This document shows positions 48,401-59,475 of a DNA stretch of 64,000 nt, piece after piece. The first letter of the stretch is position 1. Each line of letters begins with the position of its first letter. The notes beneath the pieces are model-generated. The model saw only the letters and a program-made list of their open reading frames with translations. It was not told the origin of the DNA and made no database searches. The stretch comes from Cephalotus follicularis (lineage: Eukaryota; Streptophyta; Magnoliopsida; Oxalidales; Cephalotaceae): NCBI GenBank assembly GCA_001972305.1, contig BDDD01000541.1, positions 337,784 through 401,783 on the forward strand, given 5' to 3'. The position numbers and the translations under genes are program-made.

Positions 48401-50310
48401 GACGCAACAATTAAGTGTCCTCATAAGTTTACTTATTGACAAGAGATTGAATGGGAAATTTGGTATAAAAAAGACATCTGAAAAATGTGGGCAAGAGTTA
48501 AGACAAACAGTATCAGTGCCCTTAATACGAACAGTGGATTCGTCGGCTAAGGTGACATTTGATGTAGGAGAGAAATCATCAAAAGAAGAAAGTATACTTG
48601 AATTGCCAGTCATATGATCAGTTGAACCTGAGTTAGTGACCCAAGATTGAGGAGCAGAGGAATGGCATGCAATGGCATTACCTGTTTGAAGAAAATTAAC
48701 TATAGAAGAATATGGTGGCTACAGAGATATATTGGACTGCATATAACGGGTATATTCCTTATCAGACATAATAACTGTTTTCTCTGTTGAAGCTTGAGAT
48801 GCATGTGGTGTAGGATCTAGATTAACAATTGCATTGACAAATCGTGATTGAGATGATGGTTTGCCATGAAGCTTCCAACAAGTACGCTGAAGATGATCCA
48901 ATTTACCACAGTATTAACATTGTCGAACAGAACCAAAAGTCTCTCCCCCCGAACTCTGTCATCTACCATATCTTCTGTCACCAAAATTATCACCTCAAAA
49001 TGAACCACTCTGACCACCTCTGCCATCCTCACGAGTACTCTGAGTTGCAAGAGCAGATTTATCGACCAAATTTTCATGAACATTGAAACCCTGAGTTGTC
49101 TCATGAAACACCCGTAAAACATGAGAAAAAGTGACAGCAAGAGAAGCTACCTCCACACCTCCAAGTATCTGAGAGAGAACAAACTCATACTTTGGTCCTA
49201 AACCCCCTAAGAAACTCATAATTGTCAATTGCTCCCTCTGGTCCTGCATTTGTTTCACATCTACAGTGATAGGTAAGAGAGAATTTAATTCTTCATACAT
49301 TCTCTTAAAATCAGTAAAATACTGAGTCAGAAAAATGTTCCTGTCGTGCTACACGATGAAATTGTTGAGACAAGTCATAAATATGAGATAAATTGTTATG
49401 ATCAGAACAACACACCCAAATAACTCCACAAGGTCAACAATCTTATTATCCATAGAATTCAACATTTGTTCTAATATACGGGCATCCTCTTGAAGCCATG
49501 TCTTTGCTTCAGGTTCGCTTTTGGCTGAAGTTGCAGTCAGATGATCCACTTTCTCTTGTCCAAGAAGAATTAAAGTCACAAATTTACGCCATTGTTGATA
49601 GTTACTACTCCCTTCCAATTTCTGATCAGTGATACAACTATACGAAAATGATACAACCTCTGTAATAACACTTTTAGATTCCATTTACAAAGAAATTGCA
49701 AACCCAACTCCAAATTATTATACCCATAACCACTAAATCAATGAAAGAAACACAATAAACAAACAAAAATGATCTCAAATCCACTGTACAGGTCAACTAC
49801 AAGCAAAAACAACCACAAAAAGAATACCAAATCACCAGTGGTACATACATCAACCAACTCAGCAACTTAATTCACAGCTGTGACAAAAATGGCTCCACGA
49901 CACATCAACAACATCCTACAAGATCAACAGCAGCATCAACAATAAAACTAGACAGAAAATACGAATGGAGATCGGCATGAGATTGGAATATTCCCGTACC
50001 GGAGATGACGTTTGGTACTAGATCAACAAGATGTCCACACCAGAGCTAGCGATCGGCTGGAGGGGAAGAGCAGGACGTTAGCGATGCACTGACCGATAGG
50101 CCAGAAGAGAGGATGTGCGGTGCTGACTTGATGCGCTATGGCGCTAGGGTTTTGTCTTTTTTTTTAATACTAAATTAACCTAGGCTCTAATACCATGTTA
50201 ATTAGAAATTAGAGATTAAAGTGTTAGACTAATCATATTATATTTATAGTGAAGTACAACTTGATATAAAGACTAATTTACCCTTAACTCTAATTTATCC
50301 TTATCTAACA
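45413..50310 (-). mobile_element. Copia-2, full length, short LTRs, nested in the Copia-3 left LTR
   Basis: The LTRs are 45413-45531 (119 bp) and 50196-50310 (115 bp), starting TGTTAATYAGAAATTAGA. The right one ends TAACA; the left one ends TAACG, a mutated CA. The target duplication TATAT is on both sides (45408-45412 and 50311-50315). GGCTCTAATACCA (50183-50195) is the complement of an initiator-Met primer site, and CTCCCCCTCAA (45532-45542) the complement of the polypurine tract; minus strand. The flanks continue the Copia-3 LTR, so Copia-2 is the younger of the two. Confidence 0.93.
45539..49684 (-). pseudogene. Copia-2 gag-pol remnants
   Basis: Gag begins at the ATG at 49684 (LEGSSNYQQWRKFV), and pieces continue to about 48720. 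Protease region at 48371-48613 (FSDVFFIPNFPFNLLSISKL is typical of the segment after the active site). Integrase at 48008-48199 (CESCQFGKHHRVSY, VHSDIWGP, FVTFVDDHS) and 46911-47768 (SRVFGCVCYVQDH). Reverse transcriptase at 46469-46660 (KLLYGLKQSPRAWF, LSVYVDDILIT). RNase H at 45539-46147 (DADWAGSHSDR, LWCDNQAVIHI, HERTKHIEVD), ending just before the polypurine tract. The 610-bp RNase H frame is open; the rest is broken by stops and frameshifts. Confidence 0.9.
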
Positions 50311-53120
50311 TATATAAAAACAATGCTTTGAGATTACTTATATAGGAGACAGATTCCATATCTGGTAATCCTTCCTGGCTTTAAAGACTTACACATGATT
50401 ACAACAACTTAAAACTAATACATTGTTAAATTTACCAAAACATATAAAGAAAAGCACAAGAACAGTAGCCTTGGTTCTCTGCAAAAAAAGATCAACTGCA
50501 CTCCAAAGATTAACACCAGAAAATAGTAAAATCTCAAGTCAACATGCAGGTCAATTTTCTACCAAACCTTAACTTCAACACTCCTCCTTAAGGTTTGCTG
50601 AAAACTCCAACTGAACCTCTAAGATATTCAAACCTCCTTTTAGATAAAGCTTAAGTAAAAATATCAACAAAATGGTTGTGTGAGGTGCAATAGATGAGCT
50701 TCACTTCACCATTCCTCTCTGTCTTCCTTATGGCATGGGATTTGATGTTGATGTGTTTAGTTCTGCCATGATGGACTGTATTCTCTGCTATTGAGATAGC
50801 AGATCTTTTGTCACATAGAATTTCAATAGCTTTGACTTGAGCTTCTCTTAGATCATCAAGAATTTTCCTTAACCAGATAGCCTAGTTAGTAGCACATGTA
50901 ACAGCAACATACTCAGTCTCTACCGTGGATTTAGCAAGTACCACTTGTTTTTTTGAAGTCTAAAAGAAAACACCCGAGCCAACAGAAGAATAGTACCCTG
51001 AGGTACTCGTCATGTCATCCAATATTCAATCCCAATCACTGTTAGTATACCCCAGTCTGTTTTTTCTCATTCACAAAGCACCTAGTGTAATACAAGATCC
51101 CACAGTTAGTTGTACGTTTTAGGTACCTTAATATCCTCTTAGCAACTCCAAAATGAGTCTTAGTAAGACTCTGTATGAACCGGGATAACAGACTAGTAGC
51201 AAACATCAGGTTTGTCCTTGTAGCTTTTAAGTATAAGAGGTTTCCAATGAGGCTTCTGTAAATTGCAACATCAGTCTTCTCAGACTGATCATTCTTGACA
51301 ACTTTTCAGTTACAATCAGAGGTGCTAGAACTGATTTGCAATTCTGCATTTTAAATCTTTTTAGTATGTCCAGGGCATACTTCTCCTGAGAAACAAAAAT
51401 ATCTTGTTGAGACTGATGTACTTCCATCCCAAGGAAGTAAATCATCTGCCCTAGGTCTGACATTTCAAAAACCTTCTTCATTTTTGCTTTATACTCTTCC
51501 AATATGTGATGATTATTGCCTGTAACAAGTAGGTTATCAACGTGCAGGGAAATGATCAAAAACCAACCAGAATCTAACTTTTGAATATAGAGAGTACCAT
51601 GATTTTTACTTCTCTCAACCCCTTGTGAGCACAAATAGGAATCTATCCTACTGTACCAGGCTCTAAGGGCCTGCTTCAAGCCATACAAGGCTTTCTTCAG
51701 CTAACAAATCTTATTCTCCATTAGGTTGATCAATGTAAATCTCCTCTTACAAGTAATGCATATTTGATGTCTAGTTACTGAATGGTCCAGCCTTTTTGAG
51801 CAACTAGAGCAATGAGTATTCTAATTGTATCCATCCTTGCCACTAGAGCAAAGGTGTCACCATAATCCACTTCAAGTTACTGAGCATAGACTTTAACCAC
51901 CAATCTGGTTTTGTGTTTATTGATGGAGTTATCTAGATTTAGTTTGAGTTTATAAATCCATTTAACTCTTATAACTTGCTTATCCTCAAGTCCGTCCACC
52001 AATTCCCAGTAAAATCATGTTCAGCTCAAGCTTCGTAGCATTAATCCATTCTTCATCTTGTGTTGCTTTCCAATAAGATGTAGTCTCAACAATAGCCATG
52101 TTATACCTTTGATAGATAGCTATCATTAGTATGGTCTTTTGAGAGGTTCCTTCTGACTCAGAGCTCTTAGCTTCTTCATCATGAGTTCCTTTTGTTTATG
52201 ATATCTGGTCAGTTTCATTTCCTGGAAAAAATTTACGATCTTCATCATCTGCTCTTTTAGCCAGGATTAGCAAATCTTTCTCACATCGGAGTCATCCCAG
52301 CTCCAATGAACCTCTTCATCAATCTTCACATCTCTACTAACAGTTTTTTTTATCATTTTTCAAATTATAAATTCTAGAACCCTTAGACAAAGAGCTATAC
52401 CCTAGGAAGATTCCTTTCTCTATCTTTTCTGTCAATTTATCCCTCTTGACATCTGGAATATGGAGGTAGCATATGGAGCCACGGGTTCCTAAGGGCTGAG
52501 CATATGGTTTCACTCCAGACCATGCCTCTATTGGTGTCATCCCTTCAACTGCTCAGTGGGTAGTCTATTTTGTAAATAGACTATAGTATACACATCTTCG
52601 GCGTAGAAATTTTTAGGCATTTGCTTTTGGAACATCTTACACCTTGCCATTTTTATCAAGGTTCTGTTTTTCCTTTCAGAAACTCCATTATTCTGTGGAG
52701 TGTAAGGCGTAGTGAGCTGATGATTTATCCCCATATCACCACAGAACTGATCAAACTCACACAATGTATATTCTGTGCCATTATTAGAGCGCAATGTCTT
52801 GATTGTGCACCCATTTTGGTTCTCCACTAGTCTCTTAAATTTTTTGAACATAAAGAAAACTTGGGACTTGTTAGTTATGAAATATACCCTAATCATTCTA
52901 CTGTAATAATCTATAAACAGAATAAAATATCTGTTTTGGCTGAATGATAGGGTATTCATTGGCCCACACACATTAGTGTGTATCAACTCCAGCTTCTTTG
53001 TAGTTCTCCAAGCTGATTTGAAGGGAAAGGAAGTCTGCTTAGCTCCCCTAACTGACAACATTCACGCACCTCTTCAATCATTTGCACTGGAGGCATATTT
53101 CTCACAAACTCCATAGATTG

Positions 53121-56100
53121 TGTAAGAAAATAAGGTGCGAAACAAAATAAGGGACAACACACGATTTACGTGGAAAACCCTTTCGGGAAAAAACCACGGC
53201 AGCAGCACAAGTAATCCACTATGAAAAAAGAATTGAGAAGGAGTACAAGCTCTCTACGGCGCCCTCACAACATGTGCAGCCGTCTAACACTCTCAATTCT
53301 TAATTAACCCTAATAGGGAGTTTTACAAGCATATAAATACTTCCTCTAAAATTCGGGTCAGGGTGCTGCCCCGAACCCCATCAAAGGCCCGCTCCGCGGG
53401 CAGCCCACTCAACACAAAATACGAGCCAACCGGCCCACTAGGATCTAAGCCAATAATCAACAATCTTGACGATCTCGATAAATTTCCATACCAAGAATTT
53501 TTCTAGCAGCCCCAATGTCCTTCATCTCAAATTCTCTACTCAACATCTTCTTCAACCTGGAAATCTCAGAAGAACTACTAGAAGCAATCAACATATCGTC
53601 CACATACAGTGTCAGATAAATATAAGAGCCATCCTTCAACACTTTAAAATAAACGCAACAATCATACTCACTGCGACTATACCCATGCGATATCATAAAA
53701 GTGTCAAAGCGTCTATACCATTGCCGTGGGGACTGCTTGAGACCATAAAGCGACTTCTTCAGCTTACACACAAGTCGCTCCTTGCCAGGTTCTTTAAACC
53801 CATCAGGCTGCTGCATATAGATGTCCTCCTCAAGTGTGCCATGGAGAAATGCAGTATTCACGTCAACCTGTTCAAGCTCCATATTCTTCATAGCCACCAT
53901 CCCTAAAATGAACCGAATAGAAGTGTGCTTCACAACCGGAGAGAAAATTTCATTGTAGTCGACCCCCTCTTTCTGCGAATACCCTTTCGCAACAAGCCGA
54001 GCTTTGAATCTTTCCCCCTCCTTTTCTGATATCGCTTCCTTCTTGCAAAACACCCACTTGCAGCCAATAGATTTCTTATCCTTGGGAAGCTCCACCAAAT
54101 CCCAAGTGCGGTTTTTCTGTAGGGACTCCATCTCTTCTGTCATAGCAGTCATCCACTTGCTCGAATCTCTGGATGTAACAGCCTCTCGAAAAGTGGTAGG
54201 ATCATCCTCTGTAGCCAACATAGCAAAACCAACCATGTCCTCATAACTGCATCGATCTCCACCTGCAGCCATCAAAACGGTACCAGCCATATCCTCAAAA
54301 CCATATCGCTGTGGTGCTCGATGAGCTCTCCTCGGTCTATCACGAGTTAAAGAATATGGTTGCTGATGCTGCACTTCATCAATGCTAACCTATTCATCTT
54401 CATGAGTATCCTCCTCATGAAAAGAATCATCATGGTTACCAAAATCAATCGCCTGAACTGGTTCAGATGACTGAATAGACTCAATCCTAGGCTGGTGTTG
54501 ACTCCTTTGGATATTAATATATACTCTGTCTTTGACAGGCTCTTCTTTTCCAACCTCCTTTTGTAGCATGACTATTTCATCAAATACGACATCCCTACTG
54601 ACTATTCTTTTCTTCCCAACTGGATCCCAAAGTCTGTATCCCTTCACTCCTAGCTCATACCCAAGAAAAATACATTTCTTAGACTTGGAATCCAACTTCG
54701 ACCTCTCAACATCCTGCAAATGAACATATGCAGGGCAACCAAAAATTCTCAAAACTGAATAATCAGCAGGTTTACCTGACCAAAGTTGCTCTGGGGTCTT
54801 CATTCCAATGGCTGTAGAAGGAGACCTATTTATTAAATATGCTGCAGTGTTCACTGCCTCTGCCCAGAATGCCTTCGGTAAGCCAGACTTGAGCCTCATG
54901 CTCCTAGCTCTCTCTAGTAAAGTACGGTTGAGCCTTTCTGCTACCCCATTCTGTTGCGGGGTACCCCTAACTGTAAAATACCGTGTAATACCCTCTTAAG
55001 CACAGAAATCTGCAAATTCTTTGCTCGTATACTCACCACCGTTGTCACTGCGTAAGTATTTCAACTTCCTCCCTGTTTGATTTTCAACCTGCACACGCCA
55101 ACTTTTGAACACGGTAAATACATCGGATTTAAATTTCAGAAAGTAAACCCATACCTTTCTGGAATAGTCATCAACAAATGTGACAAAGTAGGATGCCCCA
55201 CCAAATGATGTGACCGGAGATGAAACCAAGACATCTGTATGCACGTAGTTCAGCACTTCCTTGCTGGTGTGTGAAGCCTCTTTAAAACTGACCCGTCGCT
55301 GCTTCCCATAGACACAGAATTCACAGAAACTCAAATTGAAATTTTTCAGCCCCTTAAATAATTTTTGTTTATGTAATTCCTGCATTCCCCTTTCACTAAT
55401 GTGGCCTAGCCTCATATGCCACAACGCTGCTTCGTTACCTCTAGTCTCTGAAGATGCCAAGGCAGCCACAGCTCCACCTGTAACAGTGCTCCCAACCAGT
55501 TTGTACAATGTACCTGCTTGATGACCTTTCATAACCACACATGCTCCTTTGGAAACTCTAAGCATGTTATCACAGCCAGTGAACTTGTACCCCAATTTAT
55601 CTAGGGTACCTAGGGAAATCAAACTCTTCCTTAATTCAGGGACATGCCTAACGCCAGTAAGGGTTCTCATAAATCCATCAAACATTTTAATTTTAATTGT
55701 CCCAATACCAACTACTTTGCAGCTATAGTCATTTCTCATAAACACACTACCAGCGTCACAAGCAGTATATGTACTAAACCAATTTTTATTAGGAGTCATA
55801 TGGAATGAACATGCAGAATCCATAAGCCACGAATCAGTAATATTTTTACCTTCCATTACATTGCATTCTTTATTAGCCGAAGCTATCAGAATCTCTCCAT
55901 CACTGCTGTCCGAATTCCTGGTCACCACATTCGCCTCTCTGCGAATCTGCAATTCCTTCAAATCTGCGGTAAGCTGAGGGCACTGATTTTTATAGTGGCC
56001 CTTTTCCTTACAGTAATAACACTGTAAATCTACAGGGGCCTATTTTCTGGACCGAGACTGGGATCGATCCTTGCCCTTATTTTTGCCCCCTCGCGACTTG

Positions 56101-57112
56101 CTCCTTCCTCTTAACCTCTGCTCTTTCTTCTCACTTCCGGAACTGCTTGCTACAGCCAATCCTTCACCGCTCGAACCAGCCTGTGAATGGCTTAAATCGG
56201 ACACTTCTAGCAACGCCATGGTTACCTCAACCACCTTCAGGGTCTGCTTCCCTACTAGAAGAGTCGTCACAAGTGATTCGTAGGACTTTGGCAGTGACGC
56301 CAAAAGAATAAGAGCCAAATCTTCGTCATTCATCTGTACCGCAATACTCGATAATTGGGTGGTGATTTTCTGGAACTCGTTCAGATGGCTTCGAATATCT
56401 GAACCCTCCATCATTCGCAATTGATACAACTGCTTTTTCAGATGCAGTCGATTCGTCAAAGACTGCGACATGTAGATCCCCTCAAGTTTCTTCCACATCT
56501 CAGAAGGCGTGCTAATCTTCAACACGTGATATTTCACATCGGGTGCCAGACTGAGACGAATCGTGCTGCAAGCTTTCAACTGCAAATCCTTCCAGTCACT
56601 GAACGACATACCCTCTAGACGAATATCTTCAAGGGCTTTGTGCAAACCGTCCCGGATCAACAGATCATACACGGTGCTTTGCCAGAGACTGAAATTGTTC
56701 TTCCCATCGAACGACTCGAAATCGAACTTCGCGGAAACCATATTTCTGAAACCCTAATCTCTAATACCACTTGTAAGAAAATAAGGTGCGAAACAAAATA
56801 AGGGACAACACACGATTTACGTGGAAAACCCTTTCGGAAAAAAACCACGGCAGCAGCACAAGTAATCCACTATGAAAAACGAATTGAGAAAGAGTACAAG
56901 CTCTCTACGGCACCCTCACAACATGTGCAGCCGTCTAACACTCTCAATTCTTAATTAACCCTAATAGGGTGTTTTACAAGAATATAAATACTTCCTCTAA
57001 AATTCGGGTCAGGGTGCTACCCTGAACCCCATCAAAGGCCCGCTCCGCGGGCAGCTCACTCAACACAAAATACGAGCCAACCGGCCCCTAGGATCTAAGC
57101 CAATAATCAACA
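53121..57112 (-). mobile_element. Copia-4 (Tork/Tnt1-like), youngest of the nest, lacking RNase H
   Basis: The LTRs are 53121-53462 and 56772-57112 (about 341 bp, roughly 3% different by eye), starting TGTAAGAAAATAAGG and ending AATAATCAACA. Perfect target duplication GATTG at 53116-53120 and 57113-57117. ATCTCTAATACCA (56757-56769) is the complement of an initiator-Met primer site. On the other side the reverse transcriptase frame runs straight into the LTR, with no RNase H domain and no clear polypurine tract. It is inserted into Copia-3 coding DNA. Confidence 0.93.
53463..56741 (-). pseudogene. Copia-4 gag-pol, one frame with three in-frame stops, truncated in RT
   Basis: From the ATG at 56741 a single frame runs the whole length without a frameshift: gag (FDGKNNFSLWQ), zinc knuckle CYYCKEKGHYKNQC (about 56010), protease WLMDSACSFHM, integrase (LWHMRLGHIS, CEFCVYGKQRRVSF, HTDV, FVDDYSRKVWVYF, LRSDNGGEYTS), then reverse transcriptase (KARLVAKGYSQ, VDVNTAFLHG, LYGLKQSPRQWY, LTLYVDDML). 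Stops: TAG at 56040-56042 just before the zinc knuckle, TAA at 54996-54998 within integrase, TAG at 54390-54392 before RT. The frame ends at MEIYRDRQD, where the LTR starts, so RNase H is missing altogether. Domain order PR-IN-RT and motifs place it in Copia, probably the Tork/Tnt1 lineage. Confidence 0.92.
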
Positions 57113-58794
57113 GATTGCACGTATTTGATAGACTTTAGATTGAAGTGGCCAAATCTTTTGTGTCACAGCCAAGACTTTGTTATATGCATGATCCTTCGAA
57201 TAATTCCAGTTGATAAGAAAGCTATTATCAACTAATTCAATTTCAGCTTTACTCTATCTTTCCCTTGAGGAACAAGGTTAAATCGTTGTTCATCATTTGG
57301 GCTACACTAAGAAAATATAACGCAGGTATTAAGAGAACATCATGAATGTATTTTGTACCTTGGTAAGTTTGAGTTGCTACAACTCTTTTCCCAGCAGCTC
57401 TCACTTCCTCTCCATTCCAAATTTTGATAATTGATCTCACTGTTGTATGGAGCTAATAAAAGATTAATTGATCATATAGGTGATATGATTTGTGCATGCA
57501 CTATCAATTAGCCAAACTTCTAAGAGTATTTTGAGCTAAATTGAGAGGCCATGAACAAATGATCTTCCCTCTACATATCTCCCATAACTGGTGCTCTCTG
57601 AGGTGGCTACTGCTGAGGTTGCCTTTGAGTTTGCTTTTGAGGCTTGCAGTTTCTCTCCATATGCCCAAATTTTGACATGCTCTACATTGAACCTTTCCTT
57701 TACACCAACAATACTTTTCCAGGTTATTTGTCCCTTTATATACTCCATAGGGAGGAAATTTACCTTTCATGCCTTGCTCTTTGTTGAGGTCTGCACTTTT
57801 TCCTTCAAGGAATTATTCTGGTGCAAGCTTCTTTTGATCTTTGGCATGACTTTCTTTGGAGTAGATTTGCTTCCCTTTCTATTTCATTTGGAAAGCAACT
57901 TCTGAAGAGATCTCTCCTCTCTTAGAGATTCTCAGTTCATGGGCTTTCAAGGAACCAATGAACTAGCTCAATAACAGTCAATTTGCTCAGGTCCTTTGAT
58001 TCTTCTATGGTGGAGACCTTGGGATCAAATCTATCTGGTAGGCTGGTTAACACCTTCTCAACTATCTTATGATCTGTGAATTCTCTCCATGAACCTTCAT
58101 ACGACTAACAACCACCATGAGTTCACTGCTTCTGTGTCTTTCATCTTCATATTCTTAAAATCCCTTCTAAGATTCAATAAACTTATGGACTTTACTCTTT
58201 CAGACCCTTGGAACTCCTCCTATAGTGTATCCCAAGCTTCCTTAGTCTTTGAAGCTTCAACTATTCGGGGAAATAATGATGGTTCTACTACTGAATGGAG
58301 GAAGAAAAGAGCTTTAAAGTTCTTTGTTGAATCCTCCTTTTGCTTCTTTATATGCTGCAATGTACTAGTGGTGTATAACCTTTCATAACTATATCCCAGA
58401 GATCATAAGCTCTGAGATAAGTTTTCATTCGAGCTATAACCAAAAGTCATTCTCATCTCCTCCAAAACTAGATGAGCTGGTAGAGAAACATTGATGGATG
58501 AAGCCATGGAAAACAGATAAGTCCAGGTGAAAGAAAGCTTGATTTAGTTTACAGTTTTTTGCCCTAAATTAAGATAACTGGGGTAGATAAAAGTCAAGTA
58601 TAAAATGTTGCAAATGAAAGCAATAAAACGGGAAAGTAATTCTGGAAGAAATTCTGTGTATATAAAAACAGTGTTTTCAGATTGCTTATATAGGAGACAC
58701 AGTTCATATCCAAGCAACACATCCAAAAAGGAATGGTATCTCATACTTTACTCCTCGCTTTGAGGACTTACACAAGATTCCAACAACTTAAAAA

Positions 58795-58940
58795 CCAATG
58801 ATTTAAAAATCGAACCGAATATCGAACCGTAAATCTCAAATATTCAATCGGAGTTAAACCGGGATTGAACCGCGAGTCTAATGAAATATATATTTTATTT
58901 TATATATTATATAAAATTTATAATATTATAACATTATAAT
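58795..58940. repeat. Dispersed repeat, GAACCGTAAATCTC family
   Basis: AATCGAACCGTAAATCTC-like sequence followed by GGAGTTAAACCGGGATTGAA and CCGCGAGTCTAAT resembles 15885-15980. Both are followed by AT-rich DNA. It truncates the right LTR of Copia-3. Class unknown. Confidence 0.45.
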
Positions 58941-59420
58941 TGATATGAGAAAAATCCTACTAAAAAAATACCGCCACGTGTCCTCGGGAAAACAAGACAA
59001 GTGTCATCCAGAGCTACAGACACGTGATCGGGCATTTACAATCTAAAAAGATAACGCACAACATAACTTTCCGGCAAAAAATCAGGGAAATGGCGAGATA
59101 CTTGGCATTAGGGTATAATAATCATCTTTGCAAGTCAAGAAGGCAGTTACATTCAGGCTCTATAAATACTACAATCGAACACATTACACAGGTCCGCCAT
59201 TTTTATATACTAAAGAACCTTTGTATTGCCTTCTTTACCTTTTCTGACTTAAGCATCGGAGAGTCCCCGGGAGTGAAACCACCTGGACTTTCGACTAGTT
59301 TTCTTTATTTGTGCATGGAAGACGATCAAACACTATCTCTCGGAGTATATAGAGCATTTTCTCTACAAATTAAACCCTCACACGTAAGGGACTGTTGAGG
59401 AGTTGATCCTTACATCAACA
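58941..59420 (+). mobile_element. 5' LTR of a Tat-type Gypsy element (left edge approximate)
   Basis: The right edge is firm: CATCAACA at 59413-59420 is followed by GTTGGCGCCGTTTGTGGGAA, the primer-site/leader sequence typical of plant Tat-lineage Gypsy elements. A TATA-like CTATAAATAC occurs near 59160. The left edge is set at TGATATGAGAAAAATC only because it starts TG at the composition change. The 3' LTR is outside the window or lost, so this cannot be verified. Confidence 0.6.
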
Positions 59421-59475
59421 GTTGGCGCCGTTTGTGGGAAACGCGACGAAAAGTTTTCTACAAAACACAGTGAAA

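Larger units (their letters stand above)
50581..58507 (-). pseudogene. Copia-3 gag-pol remnants (interrupted by Copia-4)
   Basis: Gag starts with an ATG at 58507 (MASSINVSLPAHLVLEEM) and decays through 57200, with a zinc-knuckle-like CWCKGKVQCRAC near 57700. After the Copia-4 insertion (53121-57112), integrase resumes at 52537-53061 (LELIHTNVCGPMN, FIDYYSRMIRVYF, TPYTPQNNGVSERKNRT), then 52337-52540. Reverse transcriptase is at 51227-51688 (YGLKQALRAWYSRID, SLHVDNLL with Asn in place of the catalytic second Asp). RNase H (NTVHHGRTKHI) lies at about 50600-50950. Several stops and frameshifts are present; non-functional. Confidence 0.85.
45345..58800 (-). mobile_element. Copia-3, degenerate, host to two nested Copia elements
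   Basis: The left LTR, 45345-50580, is interrupted by Copia-2 (45413-50310). Its end AACTTCAACA is followed by CTCCTCCTT, the complement of the polypurine tract, so the element is on the minus strand. The right LTR (from about 58606) matches it in AGAAATTCTGTGTATAT, CTTATATAGGAGACA and ACAACTTAAAA, then stops near 58795 where an unrelated repeat begins, so it is truncated. Consequently no target duplication can be checked. The left boundary may lie slightly further left, and I found no convincing primer site. Copia-4 splits the coding region at 53120. Confidence 0.75.
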
